Shown: positions 27,401 through 34,659, numbered from the stretch's first letter. The stretch is 64,000 nucleotides of DNA from CBDCHC01 sp965277055 (GCA_965277055.1 OZ255703.1:372001-436000), one strand, 5' to 3'. Translations and numbers: made by a program. Notes: generated by a model not told the origin, from the sequence alone.

Positions 27401-27527
27401 CTACAGCTTTATTGAAAATACGGCTACCTAAGTCAATAATTTGATTAACTTCGCCATGTTCTTCATTCATTAGTGCCCAACCAATTGAATTACTGCCTAA
27501 ATCCAAGCCTAATATTTTTCTAGTCAT
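24402..27527 (-). CDS. cas9: Compact type II-C Cas9 effector nuclease
   Basis: 1041 residues, in the size range of short II-C Cas9 proteins. RuvC-I is ILGLDLGSNSIGWAL with Asp9. An Arg-rich bridge helix spans about 53-80. RuvC-II is VIRIEMARDLE with Glu519. The HNH domain has CQIDHILP (Asp599, His600) and ENQYKKDRTP. RuvC-III is DHRHHAIDA with His736 and Asp739. All catalytic residues are therefore present and the enzyme should be active. A clear AGGAGA ribosome site precedes the ATG. The PAM-interacting C-terminus (about 850-1041) cannot be translated into a PAM by eye. The upstream 225 bases are very AT-rich and hold the long cas9 leader. Confidence 0.97.
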   Translation of the reverse strand: MTRKILGLDLGSNSIGWALMNEEHGEVNQIIDLGSRIFNKAVEEKTPTPKNQKRRDMRLGRRVVQRRARRKQKMINYLVSLHLLPTELTNNFAQEGLLNTLGDPYTLRVKGLDEELTPHELGRILLHFVARRGFLSSKKQIAGDLIDDPDTIEYLQHIETIEEQKRAEKNEKLIAQGKTIQPAKEDQSEGAFKADIASVYNAIQKAQCRTLGEYLYTLKNGEVKRNRSHDGGHLRTDRAMYKDELTQIWHTQQQYFKHLPDNFISEIENIIFYQRPLKLKKYRVGKCSLEPQRYRANTARLEVQRFRYLQDVNHLEYFERHTEQWLKLDNTQREKLIEYFEHHTSITTTALKKLLGLDKPTKINLETKNLKGNTTACAIRTIIGSIWDSYSPDKQLQLFEDLFTIKKKSVLKARLITHWDFDTVTAVQLCLIEFEPNHSNLSLKAIKKLLPFLAQGMRFDQARVAAGYDYEVTDTENLNILPTPPETSNPIVNKGLHELKRVVNALIKEYGKPEVIRIEMARDLEMNTKRYDEHMARQKKNQKANEEATAVYQQETGKQYPSRDDKIRYRLWQDQNERCAYSNQTIALCQVFSDECQIDHILPIKKSLDDSYMNKVLCFEKENQYKKDRTPIDTWGDNEDKWNQITHAISNWNNALKSKVARFYMKEADLQQRDFMSNQLNDTRYISRLAQEYMCQLGSDVSVTKGAVVANIRHQWGFNSLIGEKDKKERTDHRHHAIDAVVIASTSRSLYQQAVRQMTQDNLEVPPPYNNIRNELAEKLKHVIISHVPQKKLSGSLHEETGAGYIAKHAGLVYRKTLNGNFTDKNVKNIVDDQVKQKVLQHIKQHSDIKTAFNEENLPKLTLGKNPIKRVRVLQSKTTQDKLAQTKFGVKDKSGNVFKYMSYGNTHHVEIIQHKDTGEIKGEFVTMMEAHRRAMTGTKSAQLRAVLVEPIVKTNHGDAWQFIMALHINDTISIENEHGERVFYRVQKLNISTKGFVLRLHTASTLANTDEELYIGIHKENFDKYQIKLHKVNAIGSIIDD

Positions 27528-27752
27528 AATTTTCTCCTTAAACTTTCATAACATATACAAACGTAATACACAAAATCAACCAATCCCATAATTTGATGTT
27601 AGATTCTCTTTGTACAAGTTTAGCATATACTAAAAAAAAGAATATTTTCTAAATATAACGTATTGATATATCTAACTATAACATATTTTTAATATAATTT
27701 TATAGCCTATGCAAAAAAATAAAATTTATAGTTCTACCAAACCGTCATAGTT

Positions 27753-27821
27753 ATTGTGATTTACAGAAAATAGCGAATATAACAATAAAAAACATATACT
27801 CATGTTTTTTATTGTTATAAT
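27753..27821. promoter_or_regulatory. Divergent promoter region of cas9 and tracrRNA built on an 18-bp palindrome
   Basis: Perfect 18-base arms (27778-27795 and 27802-27819) with a 6-base centre carry an extended -10 box pointing outward on each side. TGT-TATAAT (27813-27821) points to the tracrRNA candidate. TGT-TATATT on the minus strand (-10 at 27776-27781) points to cas9. Just beyond the left arm, 27753-27764 matches the first 12 bases of the CRISPR repeat at 10 positions. As minus-strand RNA it could pair with the crRNA repeat over 12 positions (10 Watson-Crick, 2 G-U). That segment would be near the 5' end of a long cas9 leader. Confidence 0.65.
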
Positions 27822-27827
27822 AGTAAT

Positions 27828-27940
27828 CAGATTGTAACCGACTATCGCTTAGAAATTGCTTTTCATACCAATGAAATATATATTTCGTAGGCAACGCTTT
27901 TTATAGCGACCAAGGCCCTCACATTAGGGGGCTTTTTTTA
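27828..27940 (+). ncRNA. tracrRNA candidate for the type II-C system
   Basis: The 16 bases at 27831-27846 are the exact reverse complement of the last 16 bases of the CRISPR repeat. Bulged complementarity to the rest of the repeat continues to about 27871, ending in CCAAT, which can pair with the repeat's GTTG. Downstream are a GAAATATATATTTC hairpin, a GGCAACGCT segment like that in Neisseria and Pasteurella tracrRNAs, a CGCT/AGCG stem, and a terminator (27915-27920 with 27927-27932, then seven T). An extended -10 (TGTTATAAT) ends at 27821, so the transcript would start at the anti-repeat. It is divergent from cas9. The pairing to the 5' half of the repeat is weaker than usual. Confidence 0.75.
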
Positions 27941-27947
27941 TGGATGC

Positions 27948-28110
27948 GATAAATCTCATATGCATGGTATAGAGTATTTTGGGTGTTTTTGGATGTTATA
28001 CTAAGATAAAAAAGTATGTGTTTAAGCTTCATCACAGAGGGCAAAATCTTTACAATACTTTGCTAGAAATTTTAAAAAACCTCTCAAATTATCTTAACCC
28101 TAGATTTTAA
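27948..28110 (+). pseudogene. Decayed C-terminal fragment of an IS1595-family transposase
   Basis: Frame 1 from 27948 reads DKSHMHGIEYFG, matching GKSHINGIESFWG of the intact transposase at 54891-55580. A frame change near 27985-27990 leads to GCYTKIKKYVFKLHHRGQNLYNTLLEILKN. This aligns with its GYAKIRLVTFK...NNREQNLYKILLKEFRK, with about 20 residues deleted, and ends at a TAA at 28110. No start, no N-terminus and no terminal repeat remain. This is an old relic beside the CRISPR locus. Confidence 0.72.
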
Positions 28111-28233
28111 TTAAATAAAAATAGTTCTCAAAACTAGACATGATTAAGATCAAAGGATAACTACATAGCCATCAATACTACATTCAAATCCCCAATCTGC
28201 TAAAATATTTCCATTATTTTTAACATTGTTTAT

Positions 28234-28800
28234 ATGTCATATCATGGTTCGCGTAGAAGCTATACCATTTCAGGTACGGTAGGAATTGATCAAGGGATTG
28301 ATGAAGGCATTACCTACGGGCATTACTCTGATGGTGCAGTAGACCAATATGTAACAGGTGATACCCATAATATTGCCATAGATACCGCCCAGGACTATGA
28401 AACAGTAATGTGTCAGCCTGCAACTCAAAAACTTGCAGAGGAGTTATTTACTGCATGGAATAATGCTCTACAAACTGGAGATGCCAAAACAGTAGCAGCC
28501 TTATACACAGATGATGCAGTATTGCTTCCTACGGTGTCTAATCTGCCACGTACTACTGCTCGTGAAATTGAAGATTACTTTACTCATTTTCTACAAAAGA
28601 ACCCCGTAGGCACCGTAAGGCAACGTAATATCAAACAAGGGTGTAATAAACTCACTGATGCGGGGATATATGACTTTGTAATCACTTCAAAGGGCAAAAA
28701 AGAAATCGTACCTGCACGCTATACCTTTGTATATGAGTTTCGTAATAATGAGTGGAAAATTGTCCATCACCACTCATCAATGATGCCTGAGCAGAAATAG
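28234..28800 (+). CDS. SgcJ/EcaC-like (SnoaL / DUF4440 fold) protein
   Basis: 188 residues. The C-terminal 120 residues match the cystatin-like cone fold of the SgcJ/EcaC group: LAEELFTAWNNALQTGDAKTVAALYTDDAVLLPTVSN, then RYTFVYEFRNNEWKIVHHHSSMMP. The first 60 residues are Gly/Tyr/Thr-rich and not part of the domain. No signal peptide is evident. Relatives include small-molecule-binding proteins and putative cyclases, so no specific activity can be assigned. The preceding 120 bases hold no gene I recognise. Confidence 0.75.
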   Translation: MSYHGSRRSYTISGTVGIDQGIDEGITYGHYSDGAVDQYVTGDTHNIAIDTAQDYETVMCQPATQKLAEELFTAWNNALQTGDAKTVAALYTDDAVLLPTVSNLPRTTAREIEDYFTHFLQKNPVGTVRQRNIKQGCNKLTDAGIYDFVITSKGKKEIVPARYTFVYEFRNNEWKIVHHHSSMMPEQK

Positions 28801-28867
28801 TTCTCGCTCTATCTCTCTACCCCTATTACAGCATAATCTACGCTTACTCAAATATGCGAATAAAATG

Positions 28868-28884
28868 TATGCAAATTTTGCATA
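28868..28884. repeat. Palindrome TATGCAAA-T-TTTGCATA between convergent genes
   Basis: A perfect 8-bp-arm palindrome lies between the convergent ends of the SgcJ-like gene and ureG. Near-identical palindromes occur at 54465-54485 and 54506-54526, also just after a gene end. It may be a shared terminator-like or protein-binding element. No T-run follows on either strand. Confidence 0.5.
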
Positions 28885-28940
28885 AATATGTACTCTCATA
28901 CCACTGCTTAGTGCATTTACTAACCCACTTACCCTGCCCT

Positions 28941-29546
28941 TTACTTTGCGATATACCCAGCAATAAACTCTGCAATTTCAGCGACCCCGCTAGATTCTTT
29001 GAGGTTGGTAAATACAAATGGCTTGTCACCTCGCATCCGTTGACTATCTTCTCGCATTACCGCTAATGACGCACCTACATAGGGCGCAAGGTCTATTTTA
29101 TTAATCACTAATAAGTCAGATTTGGTAATGCCTGGTCCGCCTTTTCTAGGGATTTTTTCCCCTTCTGCCACATCAATGACGTAGAGCATAATATCGGCAA
29201 GTTCGGGGCTAAATGTTGCCGAGAGGTTATCCCCACCACTCTCTATAAAAATAATATCTAGCGTAGGAAATTCTGCTCGTAAGTCATCTATAGCTGCAAG
29301 ATTCATAGAAGCATCTTCGCGAATAGCAGTATGCGGGCATCCGCCTGTTTCTACGCCAATAATACGCTCTGGGGGAAGTGCATTACTATGAATTAAAAAC
29401 TCCTGATCTTCTTTAGTATATATGTCATTGGTAATCACCGCAATACTATATTTTTCTCGCATATATTTACATAATGCATCTAATAATGCAGTTTTTCCAG
29501 AGCCTACAGGGCCACCAATGCCAACTTGTAAGGGGGTTGTACTCAT
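28941..29546 (-). CDS. ureG: Urease accessory GTPase UreG
   Basis: 201 residues. The P-loop GIGGPVGSGKTALL lies at residues 9-22. The metal-binding CPH motif (Cys70, His72) is in ETGGCPHTAIREDAS, and the switch/guanine motifs IESGGDNLSATFSP and VINKIDLAPY follow. UreG hydrolyses GTP to deliver nickel to apo-urease within the UreD-UreF-UreG complex. It is the last gene of the minus-strand urea operon and is convergent with the SgcJ-like gene. Confidence 0.97.
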   Translation of the reverse strand: MSTTPLQVGIGGPVGSGKTALLDALCKYMREKYSIAVITNDIYTKEDQEFLIHSNALPPERIIGVETGGCPHTAIREDASMNLAAIDDLRAEFPTLDIIFIESGGDNLSATFSPELADIMLYVIDVAEGEKIPRKGGPGITKSDLLVINKIDLAPYVGASLAVMREDSQRMRGDKPFVFTNLKESSGVAEIAEFIAGYIAK

Positions 29547-29555
29547 TGTTCTCCT

Positions 29556-30224
29556 TTATGATCTATATATTCGTGTATATTGAGTTTCATGCAATGCACT
29601 CACAATACTTAAAAACATTTGTGAATGTCCGATGTTTTCTTTTGTGTGTGTGCTTGCAAGTTGTAAAATTTCATCAGTAGTCTCAGTTAGTGCGTATAAA
29701 AGTTTTTGCCCCGTAGTTTGCCCTAAAGGAATTATTTTAGTAGCATTAGTCACTTGGTTTTCTATATAGTTCCATACATAGCCTACTAATAAAGATTGAA
29801 CAGGTATCTGCCATGTATGCCCAAGGATAGCAAAATTAACCACAAAACTTTGATACTCTGGTAGGACTGGCACATGGTGTTGCATAATTTTTTGTAGGGC
29901 TTTGCCTTTTTGTATTTCTTCAGCATAGAACTCTGAAGTTTCTCTACTGGCGAGTAATAACTCATCTAGTGCAGATAATTCAGCAGTATCCTTAGCATCT
30001 AATGCTTCTATAGCTAAACGAAGTACGACTAAATCATTGTAAGAAAGAGCATTACATAGCTGGGAATACACCCATGCATAGGTGCTATCATAGTCTGTTA
30101 CTTCTTGGATATGAGCAGCATATTCTAACCCCGTAGAATAAGTAAATCCACCAATCGGGAGTGTGGGACTGACCAGTGTAAGTAACTTAGTAAGTGCGAG
30201 AGAGTTAATGGGTGTGTCCATCAT
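29556..30224 (-). CDS. ureF: Urease accessory protein UreF
   Basis: 222 residues from the ATG at 30224; a second ATG follows at 30221. This start was chosen because MDTPINSLALTKLLTLVSPTLPIGGFTYSTGLEYAA fits the UreF N-terminus. The all-helical UreF acts as the GTPase regulator in the nickel-insertion complex. Its start overlaps the end of ureE by about 20 bases, and ureG follows after 9 bases. A longer in-frame reading to 30284 would lie wholly within ureE. Confidence 0.93.
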   Translation of the reverse strand: MMDTPINSLALTKLLTLVSPTLPIGGFTYSTGLEYAAHIQEVTDYDSTYAWVYSQLCNALSYNDLVVLRLAIEALDAKDTAELSALDELLLASRETSEFYAEEIQKGKALQKIMQHHVPVLPEYQSFVVNFAILGHTWQIPVQSLLVGYVWNYIENQVTNATKIIPLGQTTGQKLLYALTETTDEILQLASTHTKENIGHSQMFLSIVSALHETQYTRIYRS

Positions 30225-30654
30225 TACTATAGTATTTGCCACCACCATACACCCCATGCTCTGGATAAAACTTTTTTTGTACAATAGTAGAAGTCAATCC
30301 TAATTGCTCTACCATGTCTGCAATCACTGGGTCTGCTCTAAAATATAAGGCAGTAGGCTGTATTTCTATAGCTAAGTGCCTATTACCTAAGTGATAACAC
30401 GCTCTTGCTAATACATGCACATCATCACATTCTACCTGACACAAGGACTCTTCTTTGAGCATTATCTGAGCGATTTCCCCTGAGTCAGTTGCTACCAGGT
30501 CTCCTTCAAGGAGCATTTGTCCACGATGAAGAACAATGAGCACATCTTCATTATCAGTTTGTATTTTTACTCGTGAGCGACTACGTTGATCAAAATCAAG
30601 AGCAAAAAAATACGTAGGCGTGCCCTCTGATACTTTAGTGGTAAATGTTTTCAT
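30205..30654 (-). CDS. ureE: Urease accessory nickel metallochaperone UreE
   Basis: 149 residues from the ATG at 30654 (MKTFTTKVSEGTPTYF), one base after the ureC stop codon. The N-terminal peptide-binding domain contains LDFDQRSRSRVKI. The C-terminal domain includes ACYHLGNRHLAIEIQP, with the conserved dimer-interface nickel-binding His. The tail ends in only two histidines (NDGHTH) rather than the long His-rich tail of Klebsiella UreE. Confidence 0.93.
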   Translation of the reverse strand: MKTFTTKVSEGTPTYFFALDFDQRSRSRVKIQTDNEDVLIVLHRGQMLLEGDLVATDSGEIAQIMLKEESLCQVECDDVHVLARACYHLGNRHLAIEIQPTALYFRADPVIADMVEQLGLTSTIVQKKFYPEHGVYGGGKYYSNDGHTH

Positions 30655-30655
30655 C

Positions 30656-32356
30656 TTAAAATAAAAAATATTTTTGCGCCATCGGCAATACCTTAGCAGG
30701 CTCACAGGTGAGTAATTCACCATCAGCATATACATTATAATTTTGCGGATTAACTTCAATGTTCGGCAAATAAGTATTGAGTTTCATATCTGCTTTACTA
30801 ATTGCTCGGGTGTTTTTCACTGGCTGAATCAATGACTGTAATTGATACTGTGCTGGTACACCTAAGTCAATAGCTGCCTGAGACATAAAAGTAATAGTAG
30901 TAGCATAATTAGCCCGCCCAATACTGCCAAACATTCCTCGGTAATGCACAGGTTGCGGGGTGGGAATAGATGCATTTGCATCACCCATAAGTGCTGAGGA
31001 AATTGCCCCACCTTTAATAATAAGTGAGGGCTTCACCCCAAAAAACTTGGGATTCCATACTACAATATCTGCTAATTTTCCTACTTCAATAGATCCTACT
31101 TCGCTATCAATGCCGTGGGTAATAGCTGGATTTATCGTATATTTGGCAATGTATCGCTTGACTCGGTTGTTGTCATTAGTGGTATCTCCTTGAAGGTAGC
31201 CACGTTGTTTTTTCATTTTGTCAGCAGTTTGCCACGTGCGGATAATAACCTCACCTACCCTACCCATTGCCTGTGAGTCAGAAGCAATCATGGAAAATGC
31301 TCCCATATCGTGTAAGATATCTTCTGCAGCTATTGTTTCACGACGAATGCGTGACTCTGCAAAAGCAATATCTTCTGGCACTTTTGAATCAAGATGATGA
31401 CACACCATCAGCATATCAAGGTGCTCATCAATAGTATTGATCGTATAGGGGCGTGTTGGGTTGGTGGAGGATGGCAACACATTAGGTAAACTTGCAGCTT
31501 TAATAATATCAGGTGCATGTCCACCCCCTGCTCCCTCGGTGTGGTAAGTATGAATGACTCGGTTTTTAAATGCTCGAATAGTATCTTCTACAAACCCTGA
31601 TTCGTTTAGCGTATCGGTATGAATAGCTACTTGTACATCAAAGTCATCAGCCACACTCAAGCAATTATTGATACTTGCCGGTGTGGTGCCCCAGTCTTCA
31701 TGAAGCTTTAGTCCAATAGCGCCCGCGCGTACTTGCTCTGCAACGGGCTCATATTTACTGGCATTTCCTTTACCAAGATAGCCAATATTCATAGGGAGTT
31801 CATCTGCAGCTTGTAACATACTTTGCAAATGCCAACTCCCTGGGGTGCAAGTCGTGGCATTAGTACCTGTGGCTGGTCCAGTACCTCCACCAAGCATAGT
31901 AGTTACTCCCGAGGTGAGTGCTTCTGCTACTTGTTGTGGACAAATAAAATGAATATGTGAATCAATCCCCCCTGCGGTAATAATATTCCCCTCTCCTGCA
32001 ATTACTTCAGTAGATGCCCCAATATGAATATCAACCTTAGGTTGAATATCACTATTTCCTGCCTTACCAATCGCACTAATTCTGCCGTCTTTAATGCCAA
32101 TATCCGCCTTAATAATGCCGGTATAATCAACAATAGTAGCATTGGTAATTACCGTATCTACCACTTCATCTCTGGTGCGTTGTCCTTGTCCCATGCCATC
32201 ACGAATCACCTTGCCTCCGCCAAACTTTACTTCCTCGCCATAGGTGGTATAGTCTTTTTCTACTTCAATCCAAAGTTCGGTATCTGCTAAGCGAACTTTA
32301 TCACCTACCGTAGGACCAAACATTTCCACGTAGGATTTTTTTGCAATAGTACTCAT
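30656..32356 (-). CDS. ureC: Urease catalytic subunit alpha
   Basis: 566 residues. Active-site residues fall at the same positions as in Klebsiella UreC: nickel ligands His134 and His136 (IDSHIHFICP), carbamylated Lys217 (GLKLHEDWG), His246, His272, the flap His320 (MVCHHLD) and Asp360. The enzyme hydrolyses urea to ammonia and carbamate. The start overlaps the ureAB stop by four bases. It lies in an operon with the urea ABC transporter. Confidence 0.98.
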   Translation of the reverse strand: MSTIAKKSYVEMFGPTVGDKVRLADTELWIEVEKDYTTYGEEVKFGGGKVIRDGMGQGQRTRDEVVDTVITNATIVDYTGIIKADIGIKDGRISAIGKAGNSDIQPKVDIHIGASTEVIAGEGNIITAGGIDSHIHFICPQQVAEALTSGVTTMLGGGTGPATGTNATTCTPGSWHLQSMLQAADELPMNIGYLGKGNASKYEPVAEQVRAGAIGLKLHEDWGTTPASINNCLSVADDFDVQVAIHTDTLNESGFVEDTIRAFKNRVIHTYHTEGAGGGHAPDIIKAASLPNVLPSSTNPTRPYTINTIDEHLDMLMVCHHLDSKVPEDIAFAESRIRRETIAAEDILHDMGAFSMIASDSQAMGRVGEVIIRTWQTADKMKKQRGYLQGDTTNDNNRVKRYIAKYTINPAITHGIDSEVGSIEVGKLADIVVWNPKFFGVKPSLIIKGGAISSALMGDANASIPTPQPVHYRGMFGSIGRANYATTITFMSQAAIDLGVPAQYQLQSLIQPVKNTRAISKADMKLNTYLPNIEVNPQNYNVYADGELLTCEPAKVLPMAQKYFLF

Positions 32357-33006
32357 AATTTCCCCATAATTTGTTCATTAAAGCCATATACTGCTGTATC
32401 ACCATCAAACGCCACTAACTCAACTTCGCGCTCTTGCGTAGGTTCAAACCGCACTGCAGTACCTGCAGGAATGTTAAGACGAAAGCCACGTGCTTGTTCT
32501 CGGTCAAATTCAAGTGCGCTATTGGTTTCGTAAAAATGATAATGTGATCCTACCTGAATAGGTCTATCTCCAGTATTAGTAATTACTAAGGTTTTTCGCT
32601 CCCTGCCGAGATTAAGCTCTATCTCACGTGTTAAATCCACCAATATTTCCCCGGGGATAACCACCTCCTTAGAGGATTCACCAGCTAAAGGTTCGCTAAT
32701 ACTTGGCAATATAGGATGATGCACAGTAACTAATTTAGTACCATCAGGAAAGGTTGCTTCTACTTGAATTTCATCAATAAGTGATGCTACCCCATCCATC
32801 ACCTCAGAATCTGTTAATAAAGTAGTACCATAATACATGAGCTCTGCTACTGTTTGGCCATCGCGTGCACCTTCTAAAATGGCAAATGAAATATACGCCA
32901 CTGCTTCGGGGTAATTCAGCTTAAGCCCTCTGGCTTTTCGCCGCTCTGCCAACTGTGCTGCGCTAAATAATAATAACTTGTCTTTTTCTCTTGGTGTTAA
33001 ATCCAT
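32353..33006 (-). CDS. ureAB: Fused urease gamma-beta subunit (UreA-UreB in one chain)
   Basis: 217 residues. Residues 1-99 are a complete gamma subunit (MDLTPREKDKLLLF to TKLVTVHHPI). Residues 117-217 are a complete beta subunit (IPGEILVD, GDRPIQVGSHYHFYETN, GFRLNIPAGTAVRFEP). A linker of about 16 residues joins them, with no stop or start in between. Most proteobacteria encode ureA and ureB separately; fusion is well known in Helicobacter. A GGAGAA ribosome site precedes the ATG. Confidence 0.96.
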   Translation of the reverse strand: MDLTPREKDKLLLFSAAQLAERRKARGLKLNYPEAVAYISFAILEGARDGQTVAELMYYGTTLLTDSEVMDGVASLIDEIQVEATFPDGTKLVTVHHPILPSISEPLAGESSKEVVIPGEILVDLTREIELNLGRERKTLVITNTGDRPIQVGSHYHFYETNSALEFDREQARGFRLNIPAGTAVRFEPTQEREVELVAFDGDTAVYGFNEQIMGKL

Positions 33007-33025
33007 AATTGTTCTCCTAACAATA

Positions 33026-33814
33026 TTATGTAGCCCAGATACGTGGGGGGTGTGGCTCTAATCCAATAACCACTGGGCGAATCTGTTGCCAAATCCTGAT
33101 AAAAAGTTGCTGAATATAACGAGCTTTATCTGAGAGGCTCCGTAGTATTATAATTCCTCTCACCAGTGTTGCTCCGCTTTGAGTGTGTGCATCTTTGGCA
33201 ATAATAGTGCGAATAATTTCTAGTAGATTATTATCTCCGGGTGAGATAAAAAAATTACCAAATGCACTATAAGAATGAAAATTACTAATCGTACGACGCT
33301 GTTCTTCGTTTATGCGCAGTGTATCTAAACAGACTAAGGAGTCATCTTTAATAATTTTGGTAGTAGTACTCACCTGTGTATCAGGGTGAGAACCTGCATG
33401 ATGAATATCCCATAACATCAGTTTAGCATCGGTGATTTCACATTCTAGGGTTACTTTACTACGTGCCCCGTCAAAATAAATATTCTCCAATGGTAGCCAC
33501 TCTAGCACACTCTGATTTGCATACAATGTTTGGTGTACAGTAGTGACTTCATCATGATAGGAGCGATAAAACTTACCCGCACCCGTAGTGGTAAATACAA
33601 CTTGAGTATTAGAGTGAAGAGTAATATGAGTGTCTAACTTGTCTTTATTTGCTATTCCTCCAGGGGGGTGCAAGATATAGGTATGGCACTCACCATGGTC
33701 GTAAAACGGTTTTTGCACTACCAAAGGTCCGTAATGGCTATTTTTGGTTAATACCGTTGAATTAATATGGTGATATTCTAGCTCTAATCGTGCTTGCCAG
33801 CTATCAGTTTCCAT
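33026..33814 (-). CDS. ureD: Urease accessory protein UreD (UreH)
   Basis: 262 residues with the UreD pattern: LELEYHHINSTVLTKNSHYGPLVVQKPFY, ILHPPGGIANKDKL, GAGKFYRS and the VLEWLPLENIYFDGA segment. UreD is the scaffold that docks UreF-UreG on apo-urease. Its 5' end overlaps the 3' end of a 52-codon gene (33784-33942) by 31 bases. It begins the ureD-ureAB-ureC-ureE-ureF-ureG series. Confidence 0.94.
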   Translation of the reverse strand: METDSWQARLELEYHHINSTVLTKNSHYGPLVVQKPFYDHGECHTYILHPPGGIANKDKLDTHITLHSNTQVVFTTTGAGKFYRSYHDEVTTVHQTLYANQSVLEWLPLENIYFDGARSKVTLECEITDAKLMLWDIHHAGSHPDTQVSTTTKIIKDDSLVCLDTLRINEEQRRTISNFHSYSAFGNFFISPGDNNLLEIIRTIIAKDAHTQSGATLVRGIIILRSLSDKARYIQQLFIRIWQQIRPVVIGLEPHPPRIWAT

Positions 33815-33942
33815 ATAATGAGACTACCTACTATAAAAAGAATGCCGTATTCTAATGGGCTATGACTATGGCTCATAGATATATTATGAGCATACATGGA
33901 TGAAGATATGCTCACAAGTATACATGCTATGAAGTGTTTCAT
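33784..33942 (-). CDS. Small His-containing exported or membrane peptide in the urea operon
   Basis: A 52-residue frame starts at the ATG at 33942 behind a strong AAGGAG site. It encodes a signal-like N-terminus (MKHFIACILVSISSSMYA), a short His/Ser patch (HNISMSHSHS) and one hydrophobic helix (YGILFIVGSLIIW) ending KLIAGKHD. It lies between urtE and ureD and overlaps ureD by 31 bases, so it is probably co-translated. The position and histidines suggest a nickel- or urea-related envelope role, but this is only inference and I recognise no family. HupE/UreJ nickel permeases also begin with a signal and His patch, but are about four times longer. Confidence 0.65.
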   Translation of the reverse strand: MKHFIACILVSISSSMYAHNISMSHSHSPLEYGILFIVGSLIIWKLIAGKHD

Positions 33943-33969
33943 ACTATCTCCTTAAAAATATTGAAGTAA

Positions 33970-34659
33970 CTAAACCGTAAGATATTTTTTAATTATAGCG
34001 GAATCTAAGTCCTCCATCTTACCGTTTGCCACGATACTCCCACGGTCTAATATCACAAATGCATTAGAGACACTTTTAGCAATAGGTAATTTTTGTTCCA
34101 CCATAAGAACTGTTAAACCAAACTCTGTATTGAGCTTATTAATAACTGCACATATTTCGGCAATAACATTGGGCTGAATACCCTCTGTAGGCTCATCTAG
34201 CAGTAAAATTTCTGGCTCTATCACTAACGCTCTAGCAATAGCAAGTTGCTGTTGTTGTCCGCCCGAGAGGTTTCCGCCCAAGCGAGATAGCATATCTTTT
34301 AATACAGGAAAGAGGTCAAAAATATATGCTGGAATCTCTTTTTTCTGAGTTACTGCCAGACCAATTTTGAGATTTTCTTCTACGGTTAATAATGGAAATA
34401 TTCTCCGCCCCTGAGGCACATAGCCTATGTTAAGATGCGCTCTATCAGCTGCATCACGCGTAAGCAAATTAGTATTGTTATAGAGTATCTCCCCAGAGAC
34501 ATTAGACAATAATCCCATGATAGAGTCTAGTAGCGTGGTTTTACCCACACCATTACGCCCCATAACCACTAGGCACTCGCCTTTCGCCAAAGAAAAACTA
34601 ATATCCTTTAGGGTATGACTACTGCCATAATATTGATTAACTTTGCTAAGATCTAACAT
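33970..34659 (-). CDS. urtE: Urea ABC transporter ATP-binding subunit UrtE
   Basis: 229 residues of the LivF-type ATPase: Walker A GRNGVGKTTLLDS, signature LSGGQQQQLAIARAL, Walker B LLLDEPTEGIQ. It energises high-affinity urea uptake together with UrtD. The assignment to urea rather than branched-chain amino acids rests on the operon with urease and on UrtA. It begins two bases after the urtD stop. Confidence 0.94.
   Translation of the reverse strand: MLDLSKVNQYYGSSHTLKDISFSLAKGECLVVMGRNGVGKTTLLDSIMGLLSNVSGEILYNNTNLLTRDAADRAHLNIGYVPQGRRIFPLLTVEENLKIGLAVTQKKEIPAYIFDLFPVLKDMLSRLGGNLSGGQQQQLAIARALVIEPEILLLDEPTEGIQPNVIAEICAVINKLNTEFGLTVLMVEQKLPIAKSVSNAFVILDRGSIVANGKMEDLDSAIIKKYLTV

Noticed and set aside
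27700..27787. Alternative tracrRNA on the minus strand starting at the 27753-27764 anti-repeat
   Set aside because: It pairs well with the first 12 bases of the repeat, but the downstream sequence lacks a convincing nexus hairpin and terminator. The plus-strand candidate has both. I keep it as a regulatory observation instead.
28180..28205. T-loop-like sequence TTCAAATCCCC suggesting a tRNA
   Set aside because: No matching acceptor, D or anticodon stems can be drawn around it.
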